Notes: generated from the sequence alone by a model not told the origin. A stretch of 64,000 nt of DNA from Fidelibacterota bacterium (GCA_030156395.1 JASGMP010000004.1:1-64000), one strand, 5' to 3'; positions 18,992 through 28,223 are shown, numbered from the stretch's first letter. Numbers and translations are program-made.

Positions 18992-20157
18992 CCAATAAGA
19001 ATAAGAAATCCCTGATCGTCCTGAACGGGGCGCAAGGTGAAATTTTACAGCAGTTCAAACGTTTTTATCACGTCGAAAATTTAATTTCTGCATCGAACCC
19101 CGAAGATTTGCTCCCCGGAAATAAACCGGAACACGTCATAAAAAACAAAATTTTATTATCAAAAAGCAGAGGGCAAATCTTTAAACCCTGTCCGGGTACA
19201 TCTGGCGAGTATCTTTGTTGTAATTACTGGGTCCTGAACCAGTCTATGAATTGCCCCTTCAACTGCAGCTACTGCATTCTTCAATACTATTTAAACAATC
19301 CTTATCTAACCGTGTTCACTGATACAGAACAGATCATCGCCCAGATACGGGATCGAATGGCGTGTGAACCCCGGCGGTTTTTTAGAATTGGAACCGGTGA
19401 ACTGGCAGACAGTCTTGCATTGAACGAAGAAGGACATTTTGCCCAGCCCTTGATTCGTTTTGCAGCCCATACTCCAAATATGATTTTGGAACTGAAAACA
19501 AAATCCGATCGGATTCAATCCCTGTTACAGGAAAATCACAAAGGAAAAACCATTCTGGCCTGGTCTATTAATCCTCCGGCTGTTATAGCAGCAGAAGAAC
19601 ATGGAACTGCATCACTGATCCGGCGCCTGAATGCTGTCAAATTAGCTGTACGTGCCGGATATAAATTGGCGTTTCATTTTGATCCAATCCTTGATTACCC
19701 GTCATGGAAAAAAGATTACGAAACAACTATTCAGCAGTTGTTTCTTGTGGCACCTTCTTCTCAGATTGCATGGATATCCATGGGAACTCTCCGTTTTCCG
19801 CCGGATATGAAAGAAAAAATTCTGAACCGTTTTCCCGCTACCCAGCTATTAAACCCAGAAATGGTAAGAGGTATGGATGGTAAATTACGATATTTCAAAC
19901 CCTTGCGTATTCACCTGTATCGTCATATTTACCAATTGCTAAGGAAATATGGCGGACCGGATCTGTTTATCTATTTTTGTATGGAAGATCCAGAAACATG
20001 GAGAGCTGTCATGGACAAAGCCCCGGATAGTAACGGAGAACTGGACTACTGGTTTGCCCGCCACCTCTACCATCACTTTCCGGGACTGCTTACCGAACCA
20101 CCGCGTTTAAATGATTACCTCCATTTCAACACACCCCGACACCGGGATCAACCTTGA
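18988..20157 (+). CDS. SPL-like radical SAM protein (spore photoproduct lyase family)
   Basis: The protein has 389 residues. The radical SAM cluster motif is Cys89-x3-Cys93-x2-Cys96 in NCPFNCSYCILQYYL. The overall pattern (LQ-x-YLN after the last Cys, RIGTGELADSLAL at 133-145, LELKTKS, and WSINPP) is that of the SplB/COG1533 family. True spore photoproduct lyases have Tyr directly after the third cluster Cys and a catalytic Cys in an S-C-T-S stretch; here Ile97 follows the cluster and the later segment reads RIGTGE, so thymine-dimer lyase activity as in Bacillus is unlikely. The gene overlaps the ParB-fold gene upstream (ATGA) and the convergent ssb by ten bases. Confidence 0.82.
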   Translation: MTNKNKKSLIVLNGAQGEILQQFKRFYHVENLISASNPEDLLPGNKPEHVIKNKILLSKSRGQIFKPCPGTSGEYLCCNYWVLNQSMNCPFNCSYCILQYYLNNPYLTVFTDTEQIIAQIRDRMACEPRRFFRIGTGELADSLALNEEGHFAQPLIRFAAHTPNMILELKTKSDRIQSLLQENHKGKTILAWSINPPAVIAAEEHGTASLIRRLNAVKLAVRAGYKLAFHFDPILDYPSWKKDYETTIQQLFLVAPSSQIAWISMGTLRFPPDMKEKILNRFPATQLLNPEMVRGMDGKLRYFKPLRIHLYRHIYQLLRKYGGPDLFIYFCMEDPETWRAVMDKAPDSNGELDYWFARHLYHHFPGLLTEPPRLNDYLHFNTPRHRDQP

Positions 20158-20537
20158 TCGATCTTGGTTGAATCGTTTGCGTTATTCCCGTTTTCCCCCT
20201 TTTTCCGGGCACCAAGCATGGTAAGCGTTTCTGCAATGATTTCAGTAACAAAGTGCTTGTTGTTATCTTTATCTGTCCATTCCCGGGATTGCAGACGACC
20301 TTCTACATACAGCAACTGTCCTTTTTTCAGACTTTTTGCGTATTCCGCCAAACTCCTCCAGGCTACAACCCTGTGCCAGTCTGTCCGCTCCTGAAATTCT
20401 CCCTCTTCATCCCGCCAAATAAAATTGGTGGCTAGATTGAATGTGGTGGTCATGATGTCATTGGGAGTATACCGCATTTCCGGCTGGTTTCCCAAATAAC
20501 CGACAAGTATTACCTTGTTTGCAGAATTTCGGTTCAT
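20148..20537 (-). CDS. ssb: Single-stranded DNA-binding protein without acidic C-terminal tip
   Basis: The chosen ATG has AAGGAGG five bases upstream and lies downstream of a strong promoter; the longer frame reaching 20582 would begin upstream of that promoter's predicted transcript start. This gives 129 residues. The OB-fold is complete (NKVILVGYLGNQPEMRYT, WHRVVAWRSLAEY, GQLLYVEGRLQSREW). The tail ends NDSTKIDQG, with no D-D-x-P-F acidic tip, which in other SSBs recruits partner proteins. A second, canonical SSB is encoded near 43.6 kb. It is convergent with the radical SAM gene and next to dnaA. It may be a specialised SSB for competence, repair or a mobile function. Confidence 0.9.
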   Translation of the reverse strand: MNRNSANKVILVGYLGNQPEMRYTPNDIMTTTFNLATNFIWRDEEGEFQERTDWHRVVAWRSLAEYAKSLKKGQLLYVEGRLQSREWTDKDNNKHFVTEIIAETLTMLGARKKGENGNNANDSTKIDQG

Positions 20538-20573
20538 AGCTGCCTCCTTACGTGTTGTGTCTTTCTTATAAAA

Positions 20574-20602
20574 AGTATACACAAAATAAAAATTGTTGTC
20601 AA
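20574..20602 (-). promoter_or_regulatory. Strong predicted sigma-70 promoter of ssb
   Basis: On the minus strand a perfect TTGACA (20602-20597), a 17-base spacer and TATACT (20579-20574) lie 37 bases before the ssb start codon. This is the closest match to consensus seen in the window and predicts a transcript start near 20567. Confidence 0.7.
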
Positions 20603-20757
20603 TATTATAGTATAAAATAAATAAATATATATAGGGCTAATACTATGTGGTGTCTCTTTAAAATTACTTCTGATGGACCTTTTAAGAAAATCGGGTTTAT
20701 CTTTCGGCTAGAGAAAGCCTCACGGGTATCTGTTTCAAAAGAAAATCAAACCAAAAA

Positions 20758-22179
20758 TTAGTCCGCGGTCAGGTCTATTTGATGACGGATGGCATCGATT
20801 TCACGGGCAAATTTCTTGTTTTCACGAATTTTTTTGCCAATCACATTGCAGGCATGCATCACGGTTGTATGATCTCTGCGGCCAAGGCGCAGACCGATGG
20901 TTTTCAATGACATTCCCGTGATTTCACGACTCAGAAACATAATCACCTGACGCGCCAGAGCGACTTCCTGTTTCCGTCCTTTACCCATCAGTTCGTTTTC
21001 TGTGACCTTATAATAATCAGACACGGCACTTTGAATGATATCAATTGAAATATGTCGGGTCTTTCGGACCCCCAAAATATCCTTGATAACTTTCTTTGCC
21101 AGATTGATAGTAACATCCGTATGGGCAAGGGAACTGTAAGCAAAAATCCGGGTCATGGCTCCCTCCAGTTCGCGGACGTTGGTTGTAATATTTTGTGCCA
21201 CAAACTCTATAACTTCCGGAGGGATTGCGACCCGATCCATATCCGCCTTTTTCTGGAGAATGGCAATGCGGGATTCAAAATCGGGGGGCTGGATATCTAC
21301 GGTTAATCCTGACAAAAACCTCGAAATCAGTCTTTCTTCCACCCCTTTTAACTCTTTAGGGGTCCGATCGGACGTGATGACAATTTGCTTGCCCCGTTGA
21401 TACAAATCGTTAAAAGTGTGAAAAAATTGCTCCTGAGTTCCTTCCCGGGATTCCAGAAATTGGATATCGTCCACCAACAAAAGGTCTGCCTTACGATAAA
21501 TATTGCCAAATTCATTCAGGCGGTTATTGCGAATAGCGGTAATAAAATCGACCATAAATTTTTCACTGGACACATAAATTACCCGCCGGTTTGGATTCCG
21601 GGTCCGGGCAAAATGGCCGATGGCCTGTAAAAGATGTGTTTTGCCCAGTCCCGTGCCTCCATAAATTAAGAGTGGGTTGAACGCGGTATTGCCAGGAGCT
21701 TCAGCTACGGCGCGACTGGCTACTTTCGCAAACTGGTTGTGGGGTCCCTCTACAAAGGATTCAAAGGTATACCTTCCATTCAGCTGACTGTAGCGGTCTT
21801 CAACATAATACTCTTGTGCCGGAAGATTTTCCCGTTCATCTCGTTCCCTTACCGGAGCCGGGGGAGATAATTCCGGTGTGAGATTTCCAGATGAAATGTC
21901 CTTTCCTGAATTTTCATCAATCGTAAATTGTATAATTAGTTCCCGACCGAAAACTGATTTAATACATTTGCTTAAAACATCCCGGTAGTGCATCTCTACG
22001 TATTCAGAATGAAAGCGATTGGGGGCAGAAATTCTGAGAGCCTGCTCATTGGATGACACGGGTTTCAAGGGTAAAAACCAGGAGGTATAACTATGTGTAG
22101 GAATATACTTCTGCAAATCTTCAAGGAGCGCATCCCACTTTTTAAGCATCTCAGAGTCCATCTTATCCACAATTGTCAA
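20758..22179 (-). CDS. dnaA: Chromosomal replication initiator DnaA
   Basis: The protein has 473 residues. DnaA binds origin 9-mers, melts the origin and loads helicase. Domain I (about residues 10-85) contains the WFLPLKP motif, followed by a charged linker. The AAA+ domain has Walker A GGTGLGKT (174-181) and Walker B LLLVDDIQ (233-240). The C-terminal HTH domain carries RRDHTTVMHACNVIGKKI. The first ATG at 22179 has no ribosome binding site; the ATG at 22161 gives MDSEMLKKWD, closer to the family, and then a DnaA box lies directly before the start, pointing to autoregulation. Transcription runs away from the predicted origin. Confidence 0.97.
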   Translation of the reverse strand: MTIVDKMDSEMLKKWDALLEDLQKYIPTHSYTSWFLPLKPVSSNEQALRISAPNRFHSEYVEMHYRDVLSKCIKSVFGRELIIQFTIDENSGKDISSGNLTPELSPPAPVRERDERENLPAQEYYVEDRYSQLNGRYTFESFVEGPHNQFAKVASRAVAEAPGNTAFNPLLIYGGTGLGKTHLLQAIGHFARTRNPNRRVIYVSSEKFMVDFITAIRNNRLNEFGNIYRKADLLLVDDIQFLESREGTQEQFFHTFNDLYQRGKQIVITSDRTPKELKGVEERLISRFLSGLTVDIQPPDFESRIAILQKKADMDRVAIPPEVIEFVAQNITTNVRELEGAMTRIFAYSSLAHTDVTINLAKKVIKDILGVRKTRHISIDIIQSAVSDYYKVTENELMGKGRKQEVALARQVIMFLSREITGMSLKTIGLRLGRRDHTTVMHACNVIGKKIRENKKFAREIDAIRHQIDLTAD

Positions 22180-22534
22180 TGTATAATATGTGCATCGTAT
22201 TTAAGTTATACACACCTATTTAAGGGGAGAAGACACAAGGCGGGAATCCCACAACTTTCTTATAATCAAACTGTTATAAATTAAGTCTCCTCACACACCC
22301 AACGGAAGTGGTTTAGACGCGAATCAGATATCCACATGTTGTCCACATTAATCCGCTTTGTGCAAAAGGAAGTTTGCAAATTGAGACGGCAATGTCAAGA
22401 CCCTTTTTGAGAATATCAAAAATTATAATAAGTGACGCTTGCTATTTTTACTCATAAATATTTGATAATGACGCATAATTTTGAGATATTACACATCTGT
22501 AAATCAACAGAAATGAAAATAAAGGAGATTTCTC
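22160..22534. other. Predicted oriC between dnaA and rpmH
   Basis: In this gene-free stretch coding direction diverges (leftward dnaA, rightward rpmH). DnaA-box matches to TTATNCACA are TTATCCACA (22163-22171, perfect), TTATACACA (22206-22214, perfect to the degenerate consensus), ATATCCACA (22328-22336) and TTGTCCACA (22339-22347), each with one mismatch, plus a reverse TGTGCAAAA (22359-22367, one mismatch). They are followed by an AT-rich block (about 22408-22500) suitable as an unwinding element. The rpmH and dnaA promoters must also lie here, but no single close consensus stands out. Confidence 0.75.
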
Positions 22535-22675
22535 TTGAAACGAACATTTCAACCCAGCAGACGACGACGCAAAAATAAACATGGCTTTCGATCACGCATG
22601 GAAACACGAGGTGGAAGGGCTGTCCTTTCACAGCGGCGAGATAAGGGGCGGAAACGTCTGTCGGTTTCTTCGTGA
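22535..22675 (+). CDS. rpmH: Ribosomal protein L34 (TTG start)
   Basis: The protein has 46 residues beginning [18 protein letters not shown] and ending [12 protein letters not shown], the usual L34 layout in the large ribosomal subunit. The start codon is TTG, supported by AAGGAG (22522-22527) eight bases upstream and by the invariant MKRTFQPS opening. The gene is the first rightward gene after the origin, and its TGA stop overlaps the GTG start of rnpA, as in many bacteria. Confidence 0.96.
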   Translation: MKRTFQPSRRRRKNKHGFRSRMETRGGRAVLSQRRDKGRKRLSVSS

Positions 22676-23007
22676 GCTTTGCTCTGAAAAAAAAAGCCAT
22701 TTTGAGGGACCGAAAGGCTATTCGGGCCCTTTTTGAAAGCGGTTCGTGGAAAAGTTGTCCCTTCTTTCACATGGTTTATTTCCCCAATACCGGAGATAAA
22801 CGATATCTTTTTGCAACCCGGAAAACTATCCGGGGGGCCGTTCCGCGAAACAGATCTCGTCGTGTATTGAAAGAGGCTGTCCGTCTAAATCAGGATACCA
22901 TCCCCTTGGGATATGATTATGGTTTCATTGCAACAGTGGTTCCTGAAAAGGGGGAAAGACCACTGATAGAAAAATATCTAAAAAAAATGGTTACTCAGAT
23001 TACATGA
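22672..23007 (+). CDS. rnpA: Ribonuclease P protein component
   Basis: The protein has 111 residues and starts at a GTG that overlaps the rpmH stop (GTGA). RnpA is the basic protein subunit that helps the M1 RNA trim tRNA 5' ends. The diagnostic RNR motif appears in [16 protein letters not shown] (residues about 56-71), with the usual LFATRK strand before it. The next gene, yidD, starts in an ATGA overlap with its stop, giving the classical rpmH-rnpA-yidD-yidC order. Confidence 0.93.
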   Translation: MSFALKKKAILRDRKAIRALFESGSWKSCPFFHMVYFPNTGDKRYLFATRKTIRGAVPRNRSRRVLKEAVRLNQDTIPLGYDYGFIATVVPEKGERPLIEKYLKKMVTQIT

Positions 23008-23234
23008 AATATCTGTTACTAAAAATCATTCGCTTCTATCAACTTTTTATTTCCCCTTATTTTGCTCCCTCCTGCCGTTTTTCTCCCACCTGTTCTTCCT
23101 ACGCCTACACGGCCGTAGAGCGGTATGGTTTCTTTAAGGGCGGCAAGATGGCTTTATTCAGAATCGTTAAATGTCATCCCTTTCATCCCGGGGGATTTGA
23201 TCCGGTGCCGGAAAAGGAGAAAAACAGTGTTTGA
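23004..23234 (+). CDS. yidD: Membrane protein insertion efficiency factor YidD
   Basis: The protein has 76 residues. It is recognised by the family core [27 protein letters not shown], where the S-C-R-(F/Y)-x-P-T-C-S-x-Y pattern is invariant, followed by [13 protein letters not shown]. YidD is a small membrane-associated protein that aids YidC-dependent insertion. Its coding end overlaps the start of yidC by eight bases. Confidence 0.94.
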   Translation: MKYLLLKIIRFYQLFISPYFAPSCRFSPTCSSYAYTAVERYGFFKGGKMALFRIVKCHPFHPGGFDPVPEKEKNSV

Positions 23235-24984
23235 TAGAAATATGGTAATCGCATTTATTCTCATCGCTTTAATCATGATTTTCATGCCCTTTTACCAAAA
23301 GCAATTTATTGGAGAACGGGAACCGGTTTCTGAAACCTATCAAGGCGAACCTTCTCAGGATCGAGTAAAGGAGACCGAAACCGACTTTTCACAAACCCAA
23401 AGCATGTCAAAACCCGTAAATGCTCCGGCTCATCCTGTCCCTATTGCAATGAGTCCCGTAGAAAAAGAGTTGGTGATTTCCACGGACTCCTATTTTTTAA
23501 CCCTCTCAAATCTGGGTGGTGGAACGGTTACCCAATTTCGCTTTAAAGAATACAAAACCTTCCAGGGCAATCAGGTTCACCTTTTAAAACCTGGTGCCGC
23601 CGGGAACCTGGGCATAGAATTTCCCGTCTCTGATACAGAAACCTTGTCTTTTAATGATATTCCCTTTCAATCGCAGATTTATGAGCAGTATTCAAACCTG
23701 GACACCCTTTATGTCAATCGTCCTACGACCCTCTCCTTTTCCTTAACAACGGGAGATAACCAGGAAATGATACGCACTTTCACATTCTCACCTGAAGGAT
23801 ATGCATTTGACCTTGATCTAAAATTAAAAAATTATACCACTCTTTCCCCAAATATGATGTACACCTTAAACTGGTATGATGGTTTTGCAATCACTGAAAA
23901 AAGCGTGGATGATGATTTAAACTATTCATACGTCTACAGCAAGGTAGGTGAAGAACTTACTCACCTTCAGTTAAAGGAAAAAGAACAAAGCATCAGAACG
24001 GACGGGGACGCTCGTTGGGTTGCCCTGAGATCCAAATATTTTCTGGCATCCATTGTGGCAGAGTCCCGGCCTGGAATCCGAACTGAAATCTATGGGACCC
24101 GAAGCAAAACAGAGCGCTTTTTCAATGCCCGCCTTTTCATGCATCTGCCGGCAAGAGACGAACATGAAGATCAATTCAGAATTGTAATCGCTCCCCTGGA
24201 TGAAAGTTACCTGACCTCTCTGGGTTACGGACACGAACATGTCATGAATTGGGGTTGGAAGCTCATCAAACCGATCTCGGTAGGAATTCTGAAGCTTCTG
24301 CGGTTTATGCGGGGCTTTATTCCAAATTATGGCGTAGTTCTTTTGCTCTTTTCCTTTTTGGTAAAAATCATTCTTTATCCGTTGACGCATAAAAGTTACG
24401 AATCCATGAAGCGGATGCAGGAACTGCAGCCCCTGCTGGCAGAATTGAAGGAAAAGCACGCCAACAATCCCCAGGCCCTGAACCAGGAAACCATGAAAAT
24501 GTACAAAGAGTATGGCGTGAACCCCTTGGGCGGGTGTCTGCCCATGCTTTTTCAGATGCCGTTGCTTTACGCTCTGTTTATCGTATTTCGCACAACCATT
24601 GAGCTTCGGGGCGCCTCTTTTGTCTGGTGGATCAAAGATTTAAGTACACCTGATGTGATTTTTACCCTGCCCTTTTCCATTCCTCTCTATGGAGATGGGG
24701 TTGCGGTTTTACCTATTATTATGGCTCTGACCATGATACTTCAGCAAAAAATGACCGGAGCCAGCCAGGCTAACCAGCAGCAAAAAATTATGATGTGGTT
24801 TATGCCTATTTTCTTTTTACTGATCTTTAACAATTTCCCTTCCGGCCTGAACTTGTATTACACCGTTTTTAACTTATTGACCATTCTCCAGCAGAAACTT
24901 TTCATCAATCCCTCCGTCCACGCGAAACTGGCGGAACAGCGTGAGAAAATGAACGCCGGACAGAAAAGAACAAAAAAGAAATAG
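23227..24984 (+). CDS. yidC: Membrane protein insertase YidC
   Basis: The start is a GTG seven bases after AAGGAG, giving 585 residues beginning [15 protein letters not shown]. The Gram-negative form is seen: a first membrane helix, a large periplasmic beta-sandwich (about residues 60-340), then the conserved insertase core with [23 protein letters not shown], the [23 protein letters not shown] segment, and further helices ending in [16 protein letters not shown]. YidC inserts proteins alone or with SecYEG. A longer in-frame start inside yidD is less likely because it lacks a ribosome binding site. Confidence 0.96.
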   Translation: MFDRNMVIAFILIALIMIFMPFYQKQFIGEREPVSETYQGEPSQDRVKETETDFSQTQSMSKPVNAPAHPVPIAMSPVEKELVISTDSYFLTLSNLGGGTVTQFRFKEYKTFQGNQVHLLKPGAAGNLGIEFPVSDTETLSFNDIPFQSQIYEQYSNLDTLYVNRPTTLSFSLTTGDNQEMIRTFTFSPEGYAFDLDLKLKNYTTLSPNMMYTLNWYDGFAITEKSVDDDLNYSYVYSKVGEELTHLQLKEKEQSIRTDGDARWVALRSKYFLASIVAESRPGIRTEIYGTRSKTERFFNARLFMHLPARDEHEDQFRIVIAPLDESYLTSLGYGHEHVMNWGWKLIKPISVGILKLLRFMRGFIPNYGVVLLLFSFLVKIILYPLTHKSYESMKRMQELQPLLAELKEKHANNPQALNQETMKMYKEYGVNPLGGCLPMLFQMPLLYALFIVFRTTIELRGASFVWWIKDLSTPDVIFTLPFSIPLYGDGVAVLPIIMALTMILQQKMTGASQANQQQKIMMWFMPIFFLLIFNNFPSGLNLYYTVFNLLTILQQKLFINPSVHAKLAEQREKMNAGQKRTKKK

Positions 24985-24988
24985 TATC

Positions 24989-26356
24989 ATGGCAGGATAT
25001 GAAGGGACAATTGCCGCACTTTCCACACCGGAAGGCATCGGAGGTATTGCTGTTGTTCGTGTGTCCGGACCAGATGCGATGAACATAATAAAACCTTGTG
25101 TTTCAAGGATACCCCCGGAGCCGCTGCGAGCAACTTTCACCTCTTTTATCCATCCAAAAGACAAGCATTTCATAGATGATGTTGTTGTCACCTATTTCAA
25201 ATCTCCCCGTTCATATACAGGCGAGGATCTGGTAGAAATCTCCTGCCATGGGGGTCGGATTATTTCCGGCCTCATTCTGGAGGTGCTTTATGCCTGTGGG
25301 GCCAGGCCTGCTCTGCCAGGAGAATTTTCGCGTCGAGCTTTTATCAATGGAAAAATGGATCTCACTCAGGCAGAAGCGGTGGCCGATATGATTCATGCCG
25401 AAACGGAAAAGAGTTTAAAAGCGGCACGTGTGCTTCTTCAGGGTCGATTATCCCAGGAACTGGAAGAAATCCGCCATCTTCTTTTGGATGCGGCCTCATT
25501 GTTGGAAATTGGGCTGGATTTCAGCGATCAGGATATTGAAACCATTGAGCCGGAAGACATTCGTGATCGGGTTGAGCGCGGTCTTATACACATTAATGAT
25601 CTGATGACCAGTTATCAGACGGGCCGCATTTTACACAATGGCGCCCGCATTCCCATTGTGGGAAAGCCCAACGCCGGAAAATCAAGCCTGTTAAACGCCA
25701 TCCTCAAAGAAGAACGAGTGATTACTTCCGATATCCCCGGAACAACCCGGGACTACATTGAGGAACGGATAAACCATTCAGGATATCTTCTGCGCCTATA
25801 TGATACGGCGGGGTTGCGGGATACCCGGGATTTTATCGAATTGGCAGGTCTGGAAAAAACCAAAAAACTGATGAAAGATGCTGATTTGATGCTGATGATT
25901 ACGGAATTTCCAGACGAAGTGCCATACATTGCAGGCTTTTTGGAAACTCAGGAGATTCCAGCTATTATCGTCCTGAATAAAATCGATCGTCTACCGGAAG
26001 AAGATATCCGGAGAGCCCGGTCTTACACAAAGACCGACCTGCCTGTTATGGCTGTCAGTGCCCAAAAAGATATCCATATCACGGCACTTATGGACCGTAT
26101 CCTGGATCTGCTGAAAGACCATTATATTCTAAACACTGAAACGGTGATGATCTCCCACCTTCGCCATCAGAATCATCTGAAAGTAGCACAAAAAGCACTA
26201 TTAAGCGCCCGACATGCCCTGGACGAGGGCATGTCCCCCGAATTTGTCGCCATGGACATTCGGGAAGCGATGAGCGCCCTGGATGATATAACAGGTAAAA
26301 CCACCTCCCCGGATGTATTGAATCACATTTTCAATCGTTTTTGCATTGGAAAATAG
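24989..26356 (+). CDS. mnmE: tRNA modification GTPase MnmE (TrmE)
   Basis: The protein has 455 residues. With MnmG it makes 5-(carboxymethyl)aminomethyluridine at tRNA wobble U34. The N-terminal folate-binding domain begins GTIAALSTPEGIGGIAVVRVSG. The G domain contains the P-loop GKPNAGKSSL, the G2/G3 region GTTRDYIEE and DTAGLRDT, and NKID. The protein ends in the required C-I-G-K motif. The stop is directly followed by the mnmG start. Confidence 0.97.
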   Translation: MAGYEGTIAALSTPEGIGGIAVVRVSGPDAMNIIKPCVSRIPPEPLRATFTSFIHPKDKHFIDDVVVTYFKSPRSYTGEDLVEISCHGGRIISGLILEVLYACGARPALPGEFSRRAFINGKMDLTQAEAVADMIHAETEKSLKAARVLLQGRLSQELEEIRHLLLDAASLLEIGLDFSDQDIETIEPEDIRDRVERGLIHINDLMTSYQTGRILHNGARIPIVGKPNAGKSSLLNAILKEERVITSDIPGTTRDYIEERINHSGYLLRLYDTAGLRDTRDFIELAGLEKTKKLMKDADLMLMITEFPDEVPYIAGFLETQEIPAIIVLNKIDRLPEEDIRRARSYTKTDLPVMAVSAQKDIHITALMDRILDLLKDHYILNTETVMISHLRHQNHLKVAQKALLSARHALDEGMSPEFVAMDIREAMSALDDITGKTTSPDVLNHIFNRFCIGK

Positions 26357-28207
26357 ATGATGTTTCACGTGAAACGCACTTTAGAGGAATTTGATGTTAT
26401 CGTTGTCGGCGGCGGTCACGCCGGCGTAGAAGCGGCTCTTGCAGCCGCCAGACTTCGGAAAAAAACCGCTCTTGTCACTCTTTCATTAAAAAGCATTGCC
26501 CGCATGAGTTGCAATCCCTCCATCGGTGGATTGGCAAAGGGGCACCTGGTTCGGGAACTGGATGCTTTGGGCGGTGAAATGGGTCGCGCCATTGACCAGA
26601 CCGGCATTCAATTCAAAATGCTGAACCGATCCAAGGGAAGGGCTGTTTGGTCTCCCCGGGCCCAGGCGGACAAACGACGATATGCTGAATATATGCAACA
26701 AACCCTTTTGAATACAAACAACCTTCATATTATCGAGGGTGAGGGTGCCCGCCTGATTTTTTCCATGGCTTCGGTCCGCGGTATTTACCTGAAAGACGGT
26801 CGCCAAATCTTCGGAAAAGCAGTCATACTGACAAACGGCACTTTCTTAAATGGCCTGATTCACATCGGTCCAATACAAATCGCCGCCGGACGCTACGGAG
26901 AACTTCCGTCTGTAGGGCTCAGCGACCAGTTGAAAGCAGAGGGTTTTGTTGTCAAACGCCTAAAAACCGGTACACCCTCCCGGGTGACTCACCGTTCCAT
27001 TGATTTTTCCCGAATGTCACCCCAGTACGGCGACCCGGATCCGGAACCATTCTCTTTCACGACGAGCGCTTTTCACCCTAAAAATATTCCTTGCTATCTG
27101 ACCTACACCCATGAAAAAACCCATGAGATTATGAGGGCTGCCCTCCACCGCTCTCCCCTTTATACCGGAGATATCCATGGAACCGGTCCGCGTTATTGTC
27201 CGTCCATTGAAGATAAAATTGTCCGTTTTTATGACAAGCCCTCTCACCAACTCTTTCTCGAACCGGAATGGGAGGGCTCAGAACAGTGGTATGTCAATGG
27301 TTTCAGCTCATCTCTCCCTATTGATATCCAGTTTAAAGCCCTGAGAACTGTCCCTGGCCTGGAAAACGCTGAATTTATTAAACCCGGCTATGCGATTGAA
27401 TATGATTACTTACCGTCCTATCAGCTCCGACATTCCCTGGAAACGAAGGATATTTCCGGACTCTATTTTGCCGGCCAGATTAATGGGACAAGTGGATACG
27501 AAGAAGCTGCCGTACAGGGTTTTATGGCCGCCGTAAATGCCTGCCGGGCTCTGGACGGGCAGGATCCCATTATCTTTTCCCGTTCAGAAGCCTATATCGG
27601 GGTACTCATCGACGATCTGATCACAAAAGAAACGGATGAACCCTATAGAATGTTTACCAGCCTCGCCGAATACCGCCTAATCCTCCGGGCAGATAACACG
27701 GATCATCGCCTGTATCCGGCTGCAGAAAAAATTGGAATACAATCTCAACAGATGATTGAACATTTTAAAAGTTCTGTACAGGAAAAAGACCTCATCAAGC
27801 AATTTTTTAAAACCGCGTCTTGCCCGAAAGACTCCCCCTTGCGTTTATCTCCTGACAGGACAGAGCGGTACGATCAGCTCATCAAAAAACATATCTTACG
27901 TCAGGAACATCTGTCGGCCATACACCATACTCTTTTCCCTGAAGTTCAGTTCCATAGTCTGGATCAAGCCTTTATTGAAATTCTTTACGAGGGTTATATC
28001 CACAGACAGGAACAAATGGTGACAAAAATGAGACTCCTCGAAGAAAAACAGATCCCCGAACACTTTAATTACGACACCGTTAAATCCCTTTCCAATGAGG
28101 GTCGGGAAAAACTTAAACGCTTTCGTCCCGAAACTCTGGGACAAGCAGGTAGGATCCGGGGGATTTCCCCCTCTGATATTCAAATCCTCCTAATTTACTT
28201 AACCTGA
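26357..28207 (+). CDS. mnmG: tRNA modification FAD-dependent enzyme MnmG (GidA)
   Basis: The protein has 616 residues and is the MnmE partner. The FAD Rossmann motif VVGGGHAGVEAALAAAR lies near residues 15-31, and the MSCNPSIGGLAKGHLVRE and GRAVWSPRAQADK blocks and GTSGYEEAAVQG are family signatures. It begins ATGATG; the second to sixth codons encode F-H-V-K because a parS palindrome is embedded in the 5' end. A second parS lies directly after the stop. Translation probably depends on coupling to mnmE, since only a weak GGA precedes the start. Confidence 0.97.
   Translation: MMFHVKRTLEEFDVIVVGGGHAGVEAALAAARLRKKTALVTLSLKSIARMSCNPSIGGLAKGHLVRELDALGGEMGRAIDQTGIQFKMLNRSKGRAVWSPRAQADKRRYAEYMQQTLLNTNNLHIIEGEGARLIFSMASVRGIYLKDGRQIFGKAVILTNGTFLNGLIHIGPIQIAAGRYGELPSVGLSDQLKAEGFVVKRLKTGTPSRVTHRSIDFSRMSPQYGDPDPEPFSFTTSAFHPKNIPCYLTYTHEKTHEIMRAALHRSPLYTGDIHGTGPRYCPSIEDKIVRFYDKPSHQLFLEPEWEGSEQWYVNGFSSSLPIDIQFKALRTVPGLENAEFIKPGYAIEYDYLPSYQLRHSLETKDISGLYFAGQINGTSGYEEAAVQGFMAAVNACRALDGQDPIIFSRSEAYIGVLIDDLITKETDEPYRMFTSLAEYRLILRADNTDHRLYPAAEKIGIQSQQMIEHFKSSVQEKDLIKQFFKTASCPKDSPLRLSPDRTERYDQLIKKHILRQEHLSAIHHTLFPEVQFHSLDQAFIEILYEGYIHRQEQMVTKMRLLEEKQIPEHFNYDTVKSLSNEGREKLKRFRPETLGQAGRIRGISPSDIQILLIYLT
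26361..26376. promoter_or_regulatory. parS: parS site in the mnmG 5' end
   Basis: TGTTTCACGTGAAACG matches the bacterial ParB-binding consensus TGTTTCACGTGAAACA at 15 of 16 positions, with a perfect 14-base palindrome core (26362-26375). It sits in the coding sequence just after the mnmG start codon, 4 kb from the predicted origin, where ParB normally loads. Confidence 0.9.
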
Positions 28208-28223
28208 TGTTTCACGTGAAACT
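28208..28223. promoter_or_regulatory. parS: parS site between mnmG and mfd
   Basis: TGTTTCACGTGAAACT matches the parS consensus at 15 of 16 positions. It fills exactly the 16 bases between the mnmG stop codon and the mfd start codon. Together with the copy at the start of mnmG it brackets that gene. Confidence 0.9.

Noticed and set aside
18988-20157. True spore photoproduct lyase
   Set aside because: The catalytic Cys region and the Tyr after the cluster are absent, and no sporulation genes are seen.
20640-20757. Riboswitch-like sequence next to dnaA
   Set aside because: No known aptamer consensus could be matched, and it lies at the 3' side of dnaA rather than before a gene.
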